From Streptococcus sanguinis SK1 = NCTC 7863 (GTDB lineage: Bacteria > Bacillota > Bacilli > Lactobacillales > Streptococcaceae): a stretch of 64,000 nt of DNA. The DNA lies in assembly GCF_000194945.1 (NCBI RefSeq), contig NZ_GL878511.1, forward strand, positions 1 to 64,000, read 5' to 3'. The position numbers and the translations under genes are program-made. Each line of letters begins with the position of its first letter. The first letter of the stretch is position 1. A model generated the notes under the pieces. It worked only from the letters and a program-made list of their open reading frames with translations. It searched no databases and was not told the DNA's origin. Below are positions 8,752-19,915 of the stretch, piece after piece.

Positions 8752-8804
8752 CAAAAAAGAAAAAACCATCCGTTTTAAGCTGAAAAACTTAAAATGGATG
8801 GTTT
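8752..8804 (-). terminator. Terminator of phpP-stkP
   Basis: A 17-base-pair near-perfect hairpin (arms 8763-8779 and 8788-8804) followed on the minus strand by TTTTTTCTTTTTT. It sits six bases past the stkP stop codon and separates it from liaF. Confidence 0.82.
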
Positions 8805-8809
8805 ATTAA

Positions 8810-10663
8810 TCAACCATCAGATGAGCTGGAACTAGTTCCATGTCCGCTATCTTCAGACGATGAGCTGCTCTTTGAGCTGCTACTAGACGATGAAGATGAC
8901 GAGCTAGATGACGATGGTGTCGTTGCTTCTGTCACATAAAGAGTGATTTTTTCATTAGATTTGAGGTCAATTGTCTGACCTGCCGCTGGTGACTGGGAAG
9001 TTACCAAGTCTGCCTGAGTCGAAGTGACCGAACGGTCAACAACTCGCTCAATTCGAGAAGAAGAAATTCCCATTTGGATCAAGTAAGAACGAGCATTAGC
9101 GTAGGTGTACTGCATGCTGCCAAAGTCAGGCATGGATACACTAGTTACTTCTTTGGCCACTGTCAACTTGATCTTATGATTAGAAGTCAAATCATAGGTC
9201 GAACCAGCTGCCGGTGACTGACGAATGACCTGACCTGGCTCGTACTCGTCCGATTCCTCCTCAACAATCTCAATCAATTTCTCAGAAACATTATAGTTTG
9301 TTTTCAAATTTTCAACTGCGGCTGATTTTGCTTGTCCGACATAATCTTCCATTACAAAGGTCTTGGGTCCCTTGGAGATAATCAGGTCGATCTTACTGCC
9401 TTCACGGCGCTGACTATTGGCCTGTGGATCAGTTTTAATGACTTTGCCAGATTCGACATTGTCGCTGTATTCTTCCTTTTCGTCTCCGACAACCAGCTTC
9501 TTAGCTTCGATAGCGGAGCGAGCCTCTGCTACAGTCTGACCAGAAACATCTGGCACGCTGGTATTGGACGGGCTGTTATAGAGAAGGACAACAAAAGCTG
9601 CCAAAACCAATAAGACTGCAAAGAAAAGCACCTTGTAACGCGTTCTCAAACGACGTTTCTTTGGAACTTTCTTAACCGCATCTGGTGTCTCTTCCTTAAC
9701 TTCAGTCGCTTCCGCTTTAGGCGGTGTTGACTTAACAGGTGGAACTGCTGGCTGCGGTACAGGTGAGATTTTTGGTAAGGTCTTGGTGTCTGCTTTCGCT
9801 ACATCATCAAAGACTAATTTCTTTTCATTACGACGCTCATAAGATAAGCTGCTGGACAAGTCAACATACATCTCTGCAACTGACTGATAACGATCCGTCA
9901 GTTTTTTGGCTGTCGCCTTAATGACCACATTTTCCAGGGCTTGAGGCACATTAGGATTTTCAGAAATGATGGATGGCAGCGGCTTTTGGAAATGCTGCAG
10001 GGCAATCGTAACGGCACTATCCCCATCATAAGGGATATGACCAGTCAGCATTTCATAAAAAATAATCCCCATCGCATAAATATCACTCTGAACAGTTGCT
10101 TTAGAGCCACGCGCCTGCTCAGGTGATAGATAATGAACCGAGCCTAGCATTGAGTTAGTCTGAGTCAGACTTGTCTCTGCAAAGGCCACCGCAATCCCAA
10201 AGTCTGTTACCTTGGCATTGCCATCTGGGGTCAAGAGGACATTTTGTGGTTTCAGGTCACGATGGACAATACCTCGTGTATGCGCCAAGCGCATTGCCAG
10301 CAAGATTTGTCCCATGATTCTGACTGCTTCTTCATTTGAAATCGGAGAATTCTCTTTGATATAGCGCTTGAGGTCAAGACCTGCCACGTATTCCATAGCC
10401 AGATACTGCTGGCCATCTTCTTCCCCAATATCAGTAATCCGAACGATGTGCGGATGGTCCAAGTCAGCCATCGCCTTGGCTTCCCGCTGGAAACGCGCGA
10501 CAGCGATAGGATCTGTCTGGTAATTGGTCCTAAGAACCTTTACCGCAACTTCCTCACCATCCAAAATCAAGTCCTTGGCCAAATAGACATCTGCCATGCC
10601 TCCGCGGCCAATCTGCTTGATGATTTTATATCGCCCGGCAAAGATTTTGCCGATTTGAATCAT
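8810..10663 (-). CDS. stkP: Eukaryote-type Ser/Thr kinase StkP (PASTA kinase)
   Basis: A 617-residue membrane kinase coordinating wall synthesis and division. The kinase domain (about 10-270) has the glycine loop [13 protein letters not shown] lysine K42 (VAVKVL), catalytic HRDLKPQN (D136) and DFG (154-156). One membrane helix lies near 343-365, followed by three extracellular PASTA units and a C-terminal tail composed almost only of serine. The PASTA units bind muropeptides or uncrosslinked wall. Three units can be delimited; the pneumococcal protein has four. The start overlaps phpP as ATGA, so kinase and phosphatase are coupled. The poly-serine tail is extracellular and low-complexity. Confidence 0.96.
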   Translation of the reverse strand: MIQIGKIFAGRYKIIKQIGRGGMADVYLAKDLILDGEEVAVKVLRTNYQTDPIAVARFQREAKAMADLDHPHIVRITDIGEEDGQQYLAMEYVAGLDLKRYIKENSPISNEEAVRIMGQILLAMRLAHTRGIVHRDLKPQNVLLTPDGNAKVTDFGIAVAFAETSLTQTNSMLGSVHYLSPEQARGSKATVQSDIYAMGIIFYEMLTGHIPYDGDSAVTIALQHFQKPLPSIISENPNVPQALENVVIKATAKKLTDRYQSVAEMYVDLSSSLSYERRNEKKLVFDDVAKADTKTLPKISPVPQPAVPPVKSTPPKAEATEVKEETPDAVKKVPKKRRLRTRYKVLFFAVLLVLAAFVVLLYNSPSNTSVPDVSGQTVAEARSAIEAKKLVVGDEKEEYSDNVESGKVIKTDPQANSQRREGSKIDLIISKGPKTFVMEDYVGQAKSAAVENLKTNYNVSEKLIEIVEEESDEYEPGQVIRQSPAAGSTYDLTSNHKIKLTVAKEVTSVSMPDFGSMQYTYANARSYLIQMGISSSRIERVVDRSVTSTQADLVTSQSPAAGQTIDLKSNEKITLYVTEATTPSSSSSSSSSSSSSSKSSSSSEDSGHGTSSSSSDG

Positions 10664-11400
10664 GCCTTATCCTCCTTGTCAAAGCGAACCAGAGCAACTG
10701 TGATGTTATCCAGCCCTCCAGCATTGTTGGCAAAGCGAATTAAGGTTTGTGTTTTTTCAGACAGGCTGATGTCACTGGTGACAATGTCACAAATTTCACT
10801 GTCAGAAATCATATTGGTCAGACCGTCACTGTTGAGCAGAAGATAGTCACCATCCTCCAAAGTAATCATGCCATAGTCAGGCTGCACTTCGTCTTTTTGA
10901 CCAATAGACTGGGTAATGATATTCTTCTGCGGATGACGCTCCGCTTCTTCTGGAGTAATTTGTCCAGCTTTCAACAAAGCATTAACAAGCGAGTGATCAT
11001 TGGTCAGCTGACGGTATTCATCACCGCGAATCAAGCCGATACGAGAATCGCCGATATGAGCATAGATAGCTTGATTATCAATGATAGCCAAGGCTTCCAA
11101 AGTCGTGCCCATGCCCTTGTATTCTTCATCTTGACCAAATTGATGAATGCGCTGATTTTCCTCTTCCAAGTGCTCCGCAAACCATTCACGCACCTGATTC
11201 ACCGAATCAATCTGTGTATCAACCCAGGCAGCTCCTAAGTCTGTCACAGCCATTTCACTGGCAATGTTTCCAGCTCTGTGACCGCCCATACCATCTGCCA
11301 AGATGATCAGGGTCTTGCCTGCCCGATTCACAAAAAGATTGGCATAATCTTGGTTATTTGTACGCTTTTGACCAACATCTGTTAATAATGAAATTTCCAT
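10660..11400 (-). CDS. phpP: PP2C-type Ser/Thr phosphatase PhpP
   Basis: A 246-residue cytoplasmic PPM/PP2C phosphatase that reverses StkP phosphorylation. Metal-binding and signature motifs are present: [11 protein letters not shown] at the N-terminus, [27 protein letters not shown] and [13 protein letters not shown]. It overlaps stkP by four bases and follows rsmB by 18 bases, forming the standard fmt-rsmB-phpP-stkP run. Confidence 0.95.
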   Translation of the reverse strand: MEISLLTDVGQKRTNNQDYANLFVNRAGKTLIILADGMGGHRAGNIASEMAVTDLGAAWVDTQIDSVNQVREWFAEHLEEENQRIHQFGQDEEYKGMGTTLEALAIIDNQAIYAHIGDSRIGLIRGDEYRQLTNDHSLVNALLKAGQITPEEAERHPQKNIITQSIGQKDEVQPDYGMITLEDGDYLLLNSDGLTNMISDSEICDIVTSDISLSEKTQTLIRFANNAGGLDNITVALVRFDKEDKA

Positions 11401-11418
11401 ACTGTCAGTTTCCTCCTC

Positions 11419-12735
11419 TTATTCCGATATCTTCCTAAATTGACTGATAAAAAATCCGTCGCTTTCATATAATTCCGGCGTAATCAAGATACAGCCGTCT
11501 TTGACGATATCTTTTCTTTCATGGTCTAATAAGACTTGCTCAAAGTTCGGATGACTGGCCAGAAATTTCTTGACAACCTCAAAATTCTCTTTGGCCATAA
11601 TCGTGCAAGTACTATAAGCTATTATACCACCTTTACGTAGACTTTGACAAACGCTGTCTAGTATATCCAGCTGAATTTTTTGTAAATTCTCAAAATCTGC
11701 ATTTTCTTTATTATATTTTATATCTGGTTTGCGGCGAATTAAGCCAATACCTGAGCAAGGAGCGTCCACCAAGATTTTATCGAAAGCATCTGGGCCAAAT
11801 GTCTCAAACACTTTGGTCGCGTCTAGCTTTTTAGTGGTGATTTTATCTGCCAAGCCCAGTCTTTTTGCATTTTCTTCTACGAGTTCTAACTTATGATCAT
11901 AGAGGTCCAAAGCTGTAATGTGGCCGCTCGTCAGATAGGAAGCCATGTGGACAGTCTTGCCCCCCGGTGCACTGCAGGCATCCAGAATCTGCTCCTCACC
12001 TTCGATGGCCAGAGTAGGAGCCACAAGCTGGCTAGACTCATCCTGAATCGTAATCGCTCCTCTTTCAAAGAGCTGATGCCCAGCAAAATGCCCCTGTCTT
12101 TTAACCAAGGCTGACGGAGATAAAAGCGAGTTCTCAGCCCCTAAAAGCTGACGAAGCTCTGCCTTGCGCGACATATCCGTCACGCGAATGCTGGCCTTGC
12201 TGCGAACAAAGAGACTGGCAAAGATAGCTAGAGCTCTTTCTTCGCCAAACTCTTCTATCAGGTCTTTGACCAGCCAGACCGGCAAAGAATACTGGATCGA
12301 ATAGCGTTTGTTTTTGCGCTTGATTGTTTCAAAATCAGCCACACCCTCACGCTCAATCCTACGTAACAAGGCATTGACAAATTTCTCGCTGCCGCGCTTA
12401 CGGATTTTCGCAATTTCAACAGCCTCATGAACAGTTGCATGCTGAGGGATTTTATCCAGATAGAGCATCTGGTACAGACTGAGCATAAGCAGAATGTAAA
12501 GCCAGTTATCTAATTTGTCCCTATCCTCAATCAGATGGGATAGATACCATTCCAAAGTGATTTTCCGAGCAACTGTGCCGTAAACCAGCTCTGTTACCAG
12601 ACCTTTATCTGCTTGACTCAGCAAGCTTTGATTCAGAGCCCGGTTTAAGGCGATATTGGAATAGGCTCCTTCTTCAAAAACTTCTTCCAAAATTTCCAAG
12701 ACCTGCCAACGGGCCGTTTTTTGCTTACTTTCCAA
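11419..12735 (-). CDS. rsmB: 16S rRNA (cytosine-967-C5) methyltransferase
   Basis: A 438-residue SAM-dependent RNA methyltransferase (Sun/RsmB). An N-terminal NusB-like RNA-binding domain (about 1-140) is followed by a Rossmann methyltransferase domain with [11 protein letters not shown] for SAM, the motif IV cysteine in [15 protein letters not shown] and the catalytic cysteine in AYSTCTI. It overlaps fmt by 11 bases. Length matches the family and no lesion is seen. Confidence 0.95.
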   Translation of the reverse strand: MESKQKTARWQVLEILEEVFEEGAYSNIALNRALNQSLLSQADKGLVTELVYGTVARKITLEWYLSHLIEDRDKLDNWLYILLMLSLYQMLYLDKIPQHATVHEAVEIAKIRKRGSEKFVNALLRRIEREGVADFETIKRKNKRYSIQYSLPVWLVKDLIEEFGEERALAIFASLFVRSKASIRVTDMSRKAELRQLLGAENSLLSPSALVKRQGHFAGHQLFERGAITIQDESSQLVAPTLAIEGEEQILDACSAPGGKTVHMASYLTSGHITALDLYDHKLELVEENAKRLGLADKITTKKLDATKVFETFGPDAFDKILVDAPCSGIGLIRRKPDIKYNKENADFENLQKIQLDILDSVCQSLRKGGIIAYSTCTIMAKENFEVVKKFLASHPNFEQVLLDHERKDIVKDGCILITPELYESDGFFISQFRKISE

Positions 12736-13660
12736 AAGTATCTCCTAGGGACAGGCTGCGGCCCAGTCCATTCAAAAAATCAACGATAGCCATCTTGGGC
12801 TTACCAGCAGGCTGAACCGTCTTCAGCGAGAGGGCTCCCTGACCAGCTGCAACCACCAGTTCTTTTTTACTAATAGACAATATCTGTCCCGGCTGACCGC
12901 TGCCAGCTACCATATCTGCTTCATAAATCTTAAAGCGTTGTCCCTGCAGCAAGGTATGAGCTACTGGCCAAGGATACATGCCACGAATTTGATTGAAAAT
13001 TTGTCGGTTTGTTTTGCTCCAGTCTATCCGCTCTTCTTCTGGGCTGATATTCGGAGAGAAAGTGACCTGGCTAGGATCCTGTGGCTGAGGAATAATCTGC
13101 CCTGCCCTATAAGCTGGCAGCACATCCAATAACAGATCTCGACCAATAATCGCCAATTTTTCAAAGAGAGTTCCGACATTATCTGTCTCTTCAATCGGCG
13201 TCGCCTTGCTGGCTATCATGTCTCCAGCATCCATTTCCTTGACCATTTCCATAATTGTAACACCCGCTTGCTCATCGCCATTGATCAGAGCATAGTGAAT
13301 GGGCGCACCACCTCGGTATTTAGGCAGCAAGGAGGCATGAACATTCACCGCAAAGTCAACACTGTCCAGCAAGCGGCTAGGCAAAAACTGCCCAAAAGCA
13401 GCTGTGACAATACCATCTGCTTCTAAGTTCATCAACTCCTCTAAATCCGAGCTTTGAGCCAGCTTTTCCGGTTGATAAACTTGCAGCCCGTATTCCAAGG
13501 CCAGCTCTTTTACTGGAGTCATGCGAATCTCTCTTTTACGGCCGACGGCCCGGTCCGGCTGCGTCACCACTGCTAACACTTCGTATTGCCCGCTGTCCAG
13601 CAGCCCTTTTAGGACAGTCGCTGAGAAGTCCGGTGTTCCCATAAATATTATTTTCATCAT
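12725..13660 (-). CDS. fmt: Methionyl-tRNA formyltransferase
   Basis: A 311-residue enzyme that formylates initiator Met-tRNA using 10-formyl-THF. The N-terminal catalytic domain has [10 protein letters not shown] and the signature [16 protein letters not shown] (Asn/His active site), with the C-terminal tRNA-binding OB domain from about residue 205. Two adjacent ATG codons open the gene; a GAAGGAA Shine-Dalgarno lies upstream of both, so which is used cannot be settled. It lies between priA and rsmB. Confidence 0.96.
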   Translation of the reverse strand: MMKIIFMGTPDFSATVLKGLLDSGQYEVLAVVTQPDRAVGRKREIRMTPVKELALEYGLQVYQPEKLAQSSDLEELMNLEADGIVTAAFGQFLPSRLLDSVDFAVNVHASLLPKYRGGAPIHYALINGDEQAGVTIMEMVKEMDAGDMIASKATPIEETDNVGTLFEKLAIIGRDLLLDVLPAYRAGQIIPQPQDPSQVTFSPNISPEEERIDWSKTNRQIFNQIRGMYPWPVAHTLLQGQRFKIYEADMVAGSGQPGQILSISKKELVVAAGQGALSLKTVQPAGKPKMAIVDFLNGLGRSLSLGDTFGK

Positions 13661-13743
13661 TTTAAACTATTGATTCCTTCTTTGTTCCTTCCCTTATTAT
13701 ATCAGAAGTCGTCTACAACAACCTTAATCTCGGCTAAAAAGCT

Positions 13744-16134
13744 TTACATAAAATTTTGTGGTTCATTATCAATTGTCAGGCGTAAATCTTTATTGTCCCG
13801 ATTTTGTGTCCAGTCCAAGACTTGATTTAGCGTCGCCTGCAGCTTGTCCTCAAAGCGATATTTGAGAAGAATCTGATAATGATAGAGATTGTGGGTACGG
13901 GCAATGGGCTTCGGCGTTGGACCCAGGATTTGCACTTTTTCTGACAGACCGCTTCGCAGAATATCCATAACTTCATAAGCTTTTCGCACTGCTGTCTCTT
14001 CATCCTTGTGTGACAGAGTCAGGCCGACCGTAAAGTAATATGGCGGATAGCCTAGCTGCCGGCGGATTCCCATTTCATAAGCATAAAAGCCCTCGTAATC
14101 CTGCTGCTTGGCAAATTCAATGGCATAATGATGAGGATTGTAGGACTGGATAAAGACCTGACCAGCCTTTTCAGCCCGACCAGCACGGCCCGCCACCTGA
14201 GTCAGCAGCTGGAAAGTTCGCTCTGAAGAGCGAAAGTCCGGTAGATTAAGAGCAGTATCCGCATTGAGAACGCCAACTAGCGTCACATTTGGAAAATCCA
14301 ATCCCTTGGCAATCATCTGGGTTCCTAAGAGAATATCTGCCTGCCCTTGACCAAAACTTTCTAAAATGGCTTCATGACTGCCCTTCTTACGGGTCGTATC
14401 TACATCCATCCGCAAAATGCGAGCCTGCGGAAAGAGCTGAACCAGCTCATCATAAGCTTTCTGCGTCCCAGTACCATAATAGCGAATGCTACGGCTGGCA
14501 CAGTTAGGACAACTCTGAGGAATATTCTTAGTAAAACCACAGTAGTGGCAGTTCATGGTCTTAGTGTCCATATGCAGGGTCAGAGAAATATCACAGTTGG
14601 GACAGCTGTCAACGGTCCCACATTCCCGACACATAACAAAGCTGGAATACCCCCGCCTGTTGAGCATAAGAACCGTCTGCTCTCCCTTATCCAGACGATC
14701 TTGAATAGCCTCTAGCAGGACTGGGGTGAAATTACTGGCTTCATGCTGCCCGATATAATCTCGAAAATCCACCACTTCCACTTGAGGAATCTGCGCCAGC
14801 GGATTTGCGCGCTTGCTGAGCACCTGAAAATCATAGACACCACGGCTTGCTCGAGCACGGCTCTCCAAGCTCGGAGTCGCCGACCCCAGCACTAAAACAG
14901 CTTGATTGTACTGAGCTCGCAGGAGAGCCACCTCTCTGGCATGATAGCGAGGATTGGAATCCTGCTTGTAGGAGGATTCATGCTCTTCATCAATGATAAT
15001 GGCTCCAATATTTGTCAAGGGAGCAAAAATAGCTGAACGCGCGCCGACAACGACCTGGGCAGCTCCTCGCTCCACCTTGCGCCACTCATCGTATTTCTCA
15101 CCGTCAGACAGGCCCGAATGCAAAATTGCAACTTGGTCGCCAAATCTAGAAATAAAACGATCTGTAACCTGTGGAGTCAGAGAAATCTCTGGAACCAGCA
15201 TGATAGCGGCCTTGCCCTGGGCCAGTGCCTCTGCGATGACCTGTAGGTAAACTTCGGTCTTCCCACTGCCTGTGACCCCTTCTAAAAGGACTGGCTGAGA
15301 ATGACTCTGAACAATTTTCTGAGTGATTGCTGCAACCGCTGCGGCTTGTTCATCATTTAAGGTCAGACTTTGCTGCTGACGTTCCTTTAGGAAATAAGCA
15401 GCCGAACGGCTGATTTCTCTATCCTCAATGCTAATTAGATTTTCTTTGATAAAATAATTGATAATATCGCGCGAAAAGTTTTCTCGCAAATCAGCCAAGA
15501 GCTGGCTGTCCTGCTGCTCCAGCAAGACTTCTTTTAATGCTTGTTTTTTCTTGGCCTGTCGGGGAAAGTCATGATTTTGCAAAGCGGTATGATTAACCTG
15601 ATACCATTTCTCAGTCTTAATATGCTTCTTGTCCGTCGCCTGATACTCCAGCCGAATGCGGCCAGTTTGGGTCAGTCGCATCAGCTTGGCCTGGCTTTTC
15701 TTGTCCAAATCAGAGAAGCGAAGACTGTCCTCCTGACCAAAGATAGCTGAGCGTTCCTCATCATTCAGCAGCTCTGTCGGATAGAGCAGTTTATCATAGC
15801 TGGAGTTGAGAAGACTAGGCAGCATGGCCTTTAAAAGGCTAATCTTATAGGAAAAGACTGACTTGCGCAGCTCGTCCGCCAGCCAGAGCTGTTCCTGATT
15901 CAGCACGGGACTGAAATCAAGGACTTCCGCAATCTCCTTCAGCTCTTCTCGGTCTCCCATCATCTCATCAAAGCCGACCACAATCCCCTGAATCAGGCGA
16001 TTTCCCTGCCCAAAAGGGACATGGACCCGCATGCCAGCCTCCAGCATCCCTGCAAACTCTTCTGGAATAGCATAACTATAGGGCTTGTCCGTCTGCATCA
16101 GAGGAACATCCACAATAATCTTTGCTACCTTCAA
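13744..16134 (-). CDS. priA: Primosomal replication restart helicase PriA
   Basis: A 796-residue 3'-5' DNA helicase that reloads the replisome at stalled forks. An N-terminal DNA-binding domain (about 1-110) precedes the helicase core with Walker A (GVTGSGKTEVYL), DEEH box (IIIDEEHESSYKQ) and motif VI region (QVAGRAGRAEKAGQV). Eight cysteines (CREC, CPNC, CHYC, CPNC) form the zinc domain that interrupts the helicase. It lies between rpoZ and fmt. Length is normal for the family. Confidence 0.96.
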   Translation of the reverse strand: MKVAKIIVDVPLMQTDKPYSYAIPEEFAGMLEAGMRVHVPFGQGNRLIQGIVVGFDEMMGDREELKEIAEVLDFSPVLNQEQLWLADELRKSVFSYKISLLKAMLPSLLNSSYDKLLYPTELLNDEERSAIFGQEDSLRFSDLDKKSQAKLMRLTQTGRIRLEYQATDKKHIKTEKWYQVNHTALQNHDFPRQAKKKQALKEVLLEQQDSQLLADLRENFSRDIINYFIKENLISIEDREISRSAAYFLKERQQQSLTLNDEQAAAVAAITQKIVQSHSQPVLLEGVTGSGKTEVYLQVIAEALAQGKAAIMLVPEISLTPQVTDRFISRFGDQVAILHSGLSDGEKYDEWRKVERGAAQVVVGARSAIFAPLTNIGAIIIDEEHESSYKQDSNPRYHAREVALLRAQYNQAVLVLGSATPSLESRARASRGVYDFQVLSKRANPLAQIPQVEVVDFRDYIGQHEASNFTPVLLEAIQDRLDKGEQTVLMLNRRGYSSFVMCRECGTVDSCPNCDISLTLHMDTKTMNCHYCGFTKNIPQSCPNCASRSIRYYGTGTQKAYDELVQLFPQARILRMDVDTTRKKGSHEAILESFGQGQADILLGTQMIAKGLDFPNVTLVGVLNADTALNLPDFRSSERTFQLLTQVAGRAGRAEKAGQVFIQSYNPHHYAIEFAKQQDYEGFYAYEMGIRRQLGYPPYYFTVGLTLSHKDEETAVRKAYEVMDILRSGLSEKVQILGPTPKPIARTHNLYHYQILLKYRFEDKLQATLNQVLDWTQNRDNKDLRLTIDNEPQNFM

Positions 16135-16194
16135 ATTCTCACCCCACTTTCCTCAACATCATTACAGAAAAAATAAGATTGAGCATCCCCAACC

Positions 16195-16509
16195 TTAAAT
16201 CTTCTCACCTTCTTCTTTTTCTTTAGCGATTTGCTCTTTAATCTTGCGTTCTTCTTCTTCTTTACGAAGGAGCTCTTCTTCTGCCCGACGGCGAACAGCC
16301 TCGCGCTTGCCTTCTGGATCTGGATGGATAACAACATTACCGGATTCAATTTCTTCCAAAGCACGAAGAGTGGATTTGACAGACTTGAATTCCTGCGTAG
16401 CGGGAGCTCCAGCTTCAAGCTCATGAGCGCGCTTAGCTTCTAAAATAACCAAGGAATATTTTGACGGAACCTTGTCCAGCAAAGTGTCAATAGACGGTTT
16501 TAACATCAT
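16195..16509 (-). CDS. rpoZ: RNA polymerase omega subunit
   Basis: A 104-residue omega subunit, opening [20 protein letters not shown] with the conserved [11 protein letters not shown] helix and [16 protein letters not shown]. It stabilises assembly of the beta-prime subunit. The C-terminal third is highly charged (Glu/Lys/Arg), as in streptococcal omegas. It is 25 bases downstream of gmk, the usual gmk-rpoZ-priA order. Confidence 0.95.
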   Translation of the reverse strand: MMLKPSIDTLLDKVPSKYSLVILEAKRAHELEAGAPATQEFKSVKSTLRALEEIESGNVVIHPDPEGKREAVRRRAEEELLRKEEEERKIKEQIAKEKEEGEKI

Positions 16510-16534
16510 AATTTTCTACCTAATTTCTAACTTT

Positions 16535-17185
<651 letters not shown>

Positions 17186-17191
17186 CTATCT

Positions 17192-17220
17192 AGTGTAACA
17201 AAATTAGGCTGATATTTCAA
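17192..17220 (-). promoter_or_regulatory. Promoter of gmk-rpoZ-priA-fmt
   Basis: Minus-strand TTGAAA (17215-17220), 17-base spacer, TACACT (17192-17197), giving a leader of roughly 20 bases before the gmk ATG. Confidence 0.6.
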
Positions 17221-17317
17221 GAGGATAGGAAGAAATGTATGTGTCTAGAGTTTTGAGAAAATAGAAAAAAAGCAAGTAATCATACGGAAAATAAAATAGA
17301 CCAGCAGAACATTCAAG

Positions 17318-17343
17318 AAAAAAGCAATCTGTTACCAGACTGC
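17318..17343 (-). terminator. Terminator of rny
   Basis: GCAGTCTG / CAGATTGC hairpin (with one G-T pair) and a GTAA loop followed by TTTTTTC on the minus strand, ten bases past the rny stop. Confidence 0.72.
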
Positions 17344-17352
17344 ATTTCTTCT

Positions 17353-18966
17353 TTATTTTGCGTAATCAACGGCCCGCATCTCACGGATAACCGTTACCTT
17401 GATATTACCTGGATATTCCAAGTTATTTTCGATCTTTTCACGCACATCGTGAGCCAAAATCGTAATCTTGTCATCCTTAATCTTGTCCGGCTGAACCATA
17501 ATCCGGATTTCACGGCCAGCTTGTAAAGCAAAGCTGTTCTTGACTCCCTTGAAGCTATTGGCGATTTCTTCCAAATCTTGGAGACGCTTGATATAACTTT
17601 CCAGAGATTCACTGCGGGCACCTGGCCGAGCAGCACTGAGTGCGTCTGCAGCAGCTACGATAACAGCAATGACACTTTCTGCTTCCACATCTCCGTGGTG
17701 GCTGGCAATGGTATTAACAACAACTGGATGCTCCTTGTACTTACGAGCCAGTTCTGTCCCGATTTCCACGTGGCTGCCTTCAACCTCACGGTCGATAGAC
17801 TTGCCAATATCATGGAGGAATCCAGCACGGCGAGCTAAATTAGCATTTTCACCCAGCTCAGCAGCGATGATACCGGAAAGCTTGGCCACCTCAATAGAGT
17901 GTCGAAGGACGTTCTGACCATAAGAAGTTCGGAACTGCAAGCGCCCCATGATTTTCATCAAATCAGGATGCAGGTTAGGAGCTCCGATTTCATAAGCTGC
18001 GGCCTCTCCATACTCACGGATGCGATTGTCAATTTCCAGACGGTTCTTCTCAACCAACTCCTCGATGCGTGCTGGATGAATGCGACCGTCTTTCAAGAGT
18101 GCTTCCATGGTCATACGAGCAATTTCGCGACGAATCGGATCAAAACCTGAGAGAGTGACTACTTCAGGCGTATCGTCAATGATGACATCAATACCAGTCA
18201 GACTTTCAAAAGTCCGGATATTGCGACCTTCACGGCCAATAATCCGACCCTTCATACTGTCATCTGGCAGATGCACCGTTGAATTGGTTTGCTCAGCGAC
18301 ATAATCACCGGCAATACGCTGCATGGCTTGGACCAAGATATTCTTCGCAACCTTGTCAGACCGCTCTTTGATATCTTGCTCAGCATCCCGAATCCTAGTC
18401 GCAATCTCTTTAGAAAGCTTGTCTTCGGTCTGCGTCAAAATAATATCACGCGCTTCTGTCTGCGATAGCGAAGCAACTCGCTCCAGCTCTGCTGCCTTCT
18501 GCTTTTCAAGTTCCGCTACTTGTTCTTCACGCGCATCAATGTGTTTAGATTTATCTGAGAGACTTTGTTCTTTTTGCTCCAAAGCCTTTTCTTTGTTGCT
18601 TAAATTATCGTCTTTGCGGTCAAGAGTAGAAGCGCGCTCTGTCAAGCGGCTTTCGATTTGTTTTAACTCTTGACGTTCAGACTTAAATTCTGCATCAACT
18701 TGTTCACGATATTTTCTGGCTTCTTCTTTTGCCTCCAAAAGTGCTTCTTTTTTAAGCGAACTTGTTTCTCGCTTGGCTTCTTTGACAATCAAATCAGCTT
18801 CGCGTTCAGCCTGTCCGCGTAAATTGGTTGCTTCTTGTTCAGCATTTAAAAGAGTAAGCTCTGCAGCTTCTTTAGATGATTTCATCTTAGCCGAGACACT
18901 TACATATCCAATCACTAAACCAATGATGGCAGCAAAAACAGACGTAATTATAGGAAATAGGTCCAT
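17353..18966 (-). CDS. rny: Ribonuclease Y
   Basis: A 537-residue membrane-anchored endoribonuclease that starts mRNA decay. One N-terminal membrane helix (about 5-24), a long charged coiled coil (about 30-200), a KH domain ([17 protein letters not shown]), and an HD domain with the metal-binding LHDIGKSID and ASHHGDVE. It is monocistronic with its own promoter and terminator. Family assignment is firm. Confidence 0.96.
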   Translation of the reverse strand: MDLFPIITSVFAAIIGLVIGYVSVSAKMKSSKEAAELTLLNAEQEATNLRGQAEREADLIVKEAKRETSSLKKEALLEAKEEARKYREQVDAEFKSERQELKQIESRLTERASTLDRKDDNLSNKEKALEQKEQSLSDKSKHIDAREEQVAELEKQKAAELERVASLSQTEARDIILTQTEDKLSKEIATRIRDAEQDIKERSDKVAKNILVQAMQRIAGDYVAEQTNSTVHLPDDSMKGRIIGREGRNIRTFESLTGIDVIIDDTPEVVTLSGFDPIRREIARMTMEALLKDGRIHPARIEELVEKNRLEIDNRIREYGEAAAYEIGAPNLHPDLMKIMGRLQFRTSYGQNVLRHSIEVAKLSGIIAAELGENANLARRAGFLHDIGKSIDREVEGSHVEIGTELARKYKEHPVVVNTIASHHGDVEAESVIAVIVAAADALSAARPGARSESLESYIKRLQDLEEIANSFKGVKNSFALQAGREIRIMVQPDKIKDDKITILAHDVREKIENNLEYPGNIKVTVIREMRAVDYAK

Positions 18967-19013
18967 GTTTTTACTCCAAATCTATTTAATTGTTGAATTC
19001 AAAATTCCATACT

Positions 19014-19042
19014 ATTCTATCACAAATCTAAAAAATTCACAA
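19014..19042 (-). promoter_or_regulatory. Promoter of rny
   Basis: Minus-strand TTGTGA (19037-19042), 17-base spacer and TAGAAT (19014-19019), about 47 bases upstream of the rny ATG. The rest of the 364-base rny-luxS gap holds the luxS promoter and leader; I see nothing else in it. Confidence 0.55.
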
Positions 19043-19207
19043 ACCTATTTTTTGAAAATCAAGAAAGCTTTTGTCCAATTTTTAGAGACAAAATCATCAA
19101 GGTTTGTAGAAGCCTGAGTACCAAAACTTTTTCAAACCATAAGCACGATTGTTCAAATTTTTCATTTTTCTAAAACTTAAACTTTATTCCCAAATAAAAT
19201 TTTTTTA

Positions 19208-19216
19208 TGCTATAAT
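19208..19216 (+). promoter_or_regulatory. Extended -10 promoter of luxS
   Basis: ATGCTATAAT: an extended -10 (TGCTATAAT) with no strong -35. It leaves a leader of about 108 bases before luxS. No riboswitch fold is recognised in that leader. Confidence 0.55.
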
Positions 19217-19330
19217 CAGAGAAGAAAAGGTGTCTATGAGACAGGCTTTTTCTTCGCTAACAAGACAAATCTATGGCTTGATATCACTAGAAAAACCTTC
19301 TCGCACTCGCTACATTGTAAAGGAGAAACC

Positions 19331-19813
19331 ATGTCTAAAGAAGTTATCGTTGAAAGCTTTGAGCTGGATCACACCATCGTCAAAGCGCCTTATGTCCGCC
19401 TCATCGGAGAGGAAACTGGCCCTAAAGGCGACATCATTTCCAATTTTGATATCCGTCTGGTTCAGCCGAATGAAGATTCAATCCCGACAGCCGGTCTGCA
19501 TACTATCGAGCATTTGCTGGCTATGTTGATCCGCAAGCGCATTGATGGTATGATTGACTGCTCGCCTTTTGGCTGCCGCACTGGTTTTCACATGATTATG
19601 TGGGGCCAACACAGCTCCAGCCAGATTGCTCAGGTCATCAAATCCTGTCTGGAAGAAATCGCTGAGTCAACTAGCTGGGAAGATGTCCCTGGAACAACCA
19701 TTGAATCCTGCGGAAACTACAAGGATCACAGTCTCTTCTCAGCCAAAGAATGGGCTAAGCTCATTCTTAGCCAAGGAATCTCAGATGATGCCTTTGAACG
19801 CCATGTGATTTAA
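19331..19813 (+). CDS. luxS: S-ribosylhomocysteine lyase LuxS
   Basis: A 160-residue iron-dependent enzyme of the activated methyl cycle. It cleaves S-ribosylhomocysteine to homocysteine and DPD, the precursor of AI-2. The metal site is visible as HTIEH (about residues 54-58) and the cysteine in ESCGNYKDH. The catalytic cysteine lies in [11 protein letters not shown]. An AAGGAG Shine-Dalgarno precedes the ATG. It is monocistronic. Confidence 0.97.
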   Translation: MSKEVIVESFELDHTIVKAPYVRLIGEETGPKGDIISNFDIRLVQPNEDSIPTAGLHTIEHLLAMLIRKRIDGMIDCSPFGCRTGFHMIMWGQHSSSQIAQVIKSCLEEIAESTSWEDVPGTTIESCGNYKDHSLFSAKEWAKLILSQGISDDAFERHVI

Positions 19814-19821
19814 AACAATAA

Positions 19822-19849
19822 AAAGTTCTCGAAATTGAGAACTTTTTTT
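19822..19849 (+). terminator. Terminator of luxS
   Basis: AAAGTTCTC / GAGAACTTT hairpin, six-base loop, then a run of T. Confidence 0.82.
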
Positions 19850-19915
19850 GTGCATGTATAATGAAATCCATCAACAAGCTATAAAGCCAGCTGCTGAAGA
19901 AATGTTCACAGATGT

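Noticed and set aside
9500..9760. A fourth PASTA unit in StkP
   Set aside because: Between the membrane helix and the serine tail only three repeats with the expected spacing can be delimited.
16131..16424. Lysine-rich 97-residue ORF overlapping rpoZ
   Set aside because: It is an alternative-frame readout of the charged C-terminal part of rpoZ; the omega frame is clearly the coding one.
19217..19330. Riboswitch in the luxS leader
   Set aside because: No terminator-antiterminator pair and no SAM, SAH or T-box signature could be found in the 110-base leader.
19149..19529. ORF upstream of and overlapping luxS, possible leader peptide
   Set aside because: The internal ATG at 19236 has only a weak ribosome site, the frame runs on into luxS out of frame, and the sequence resembles no leader peptide.
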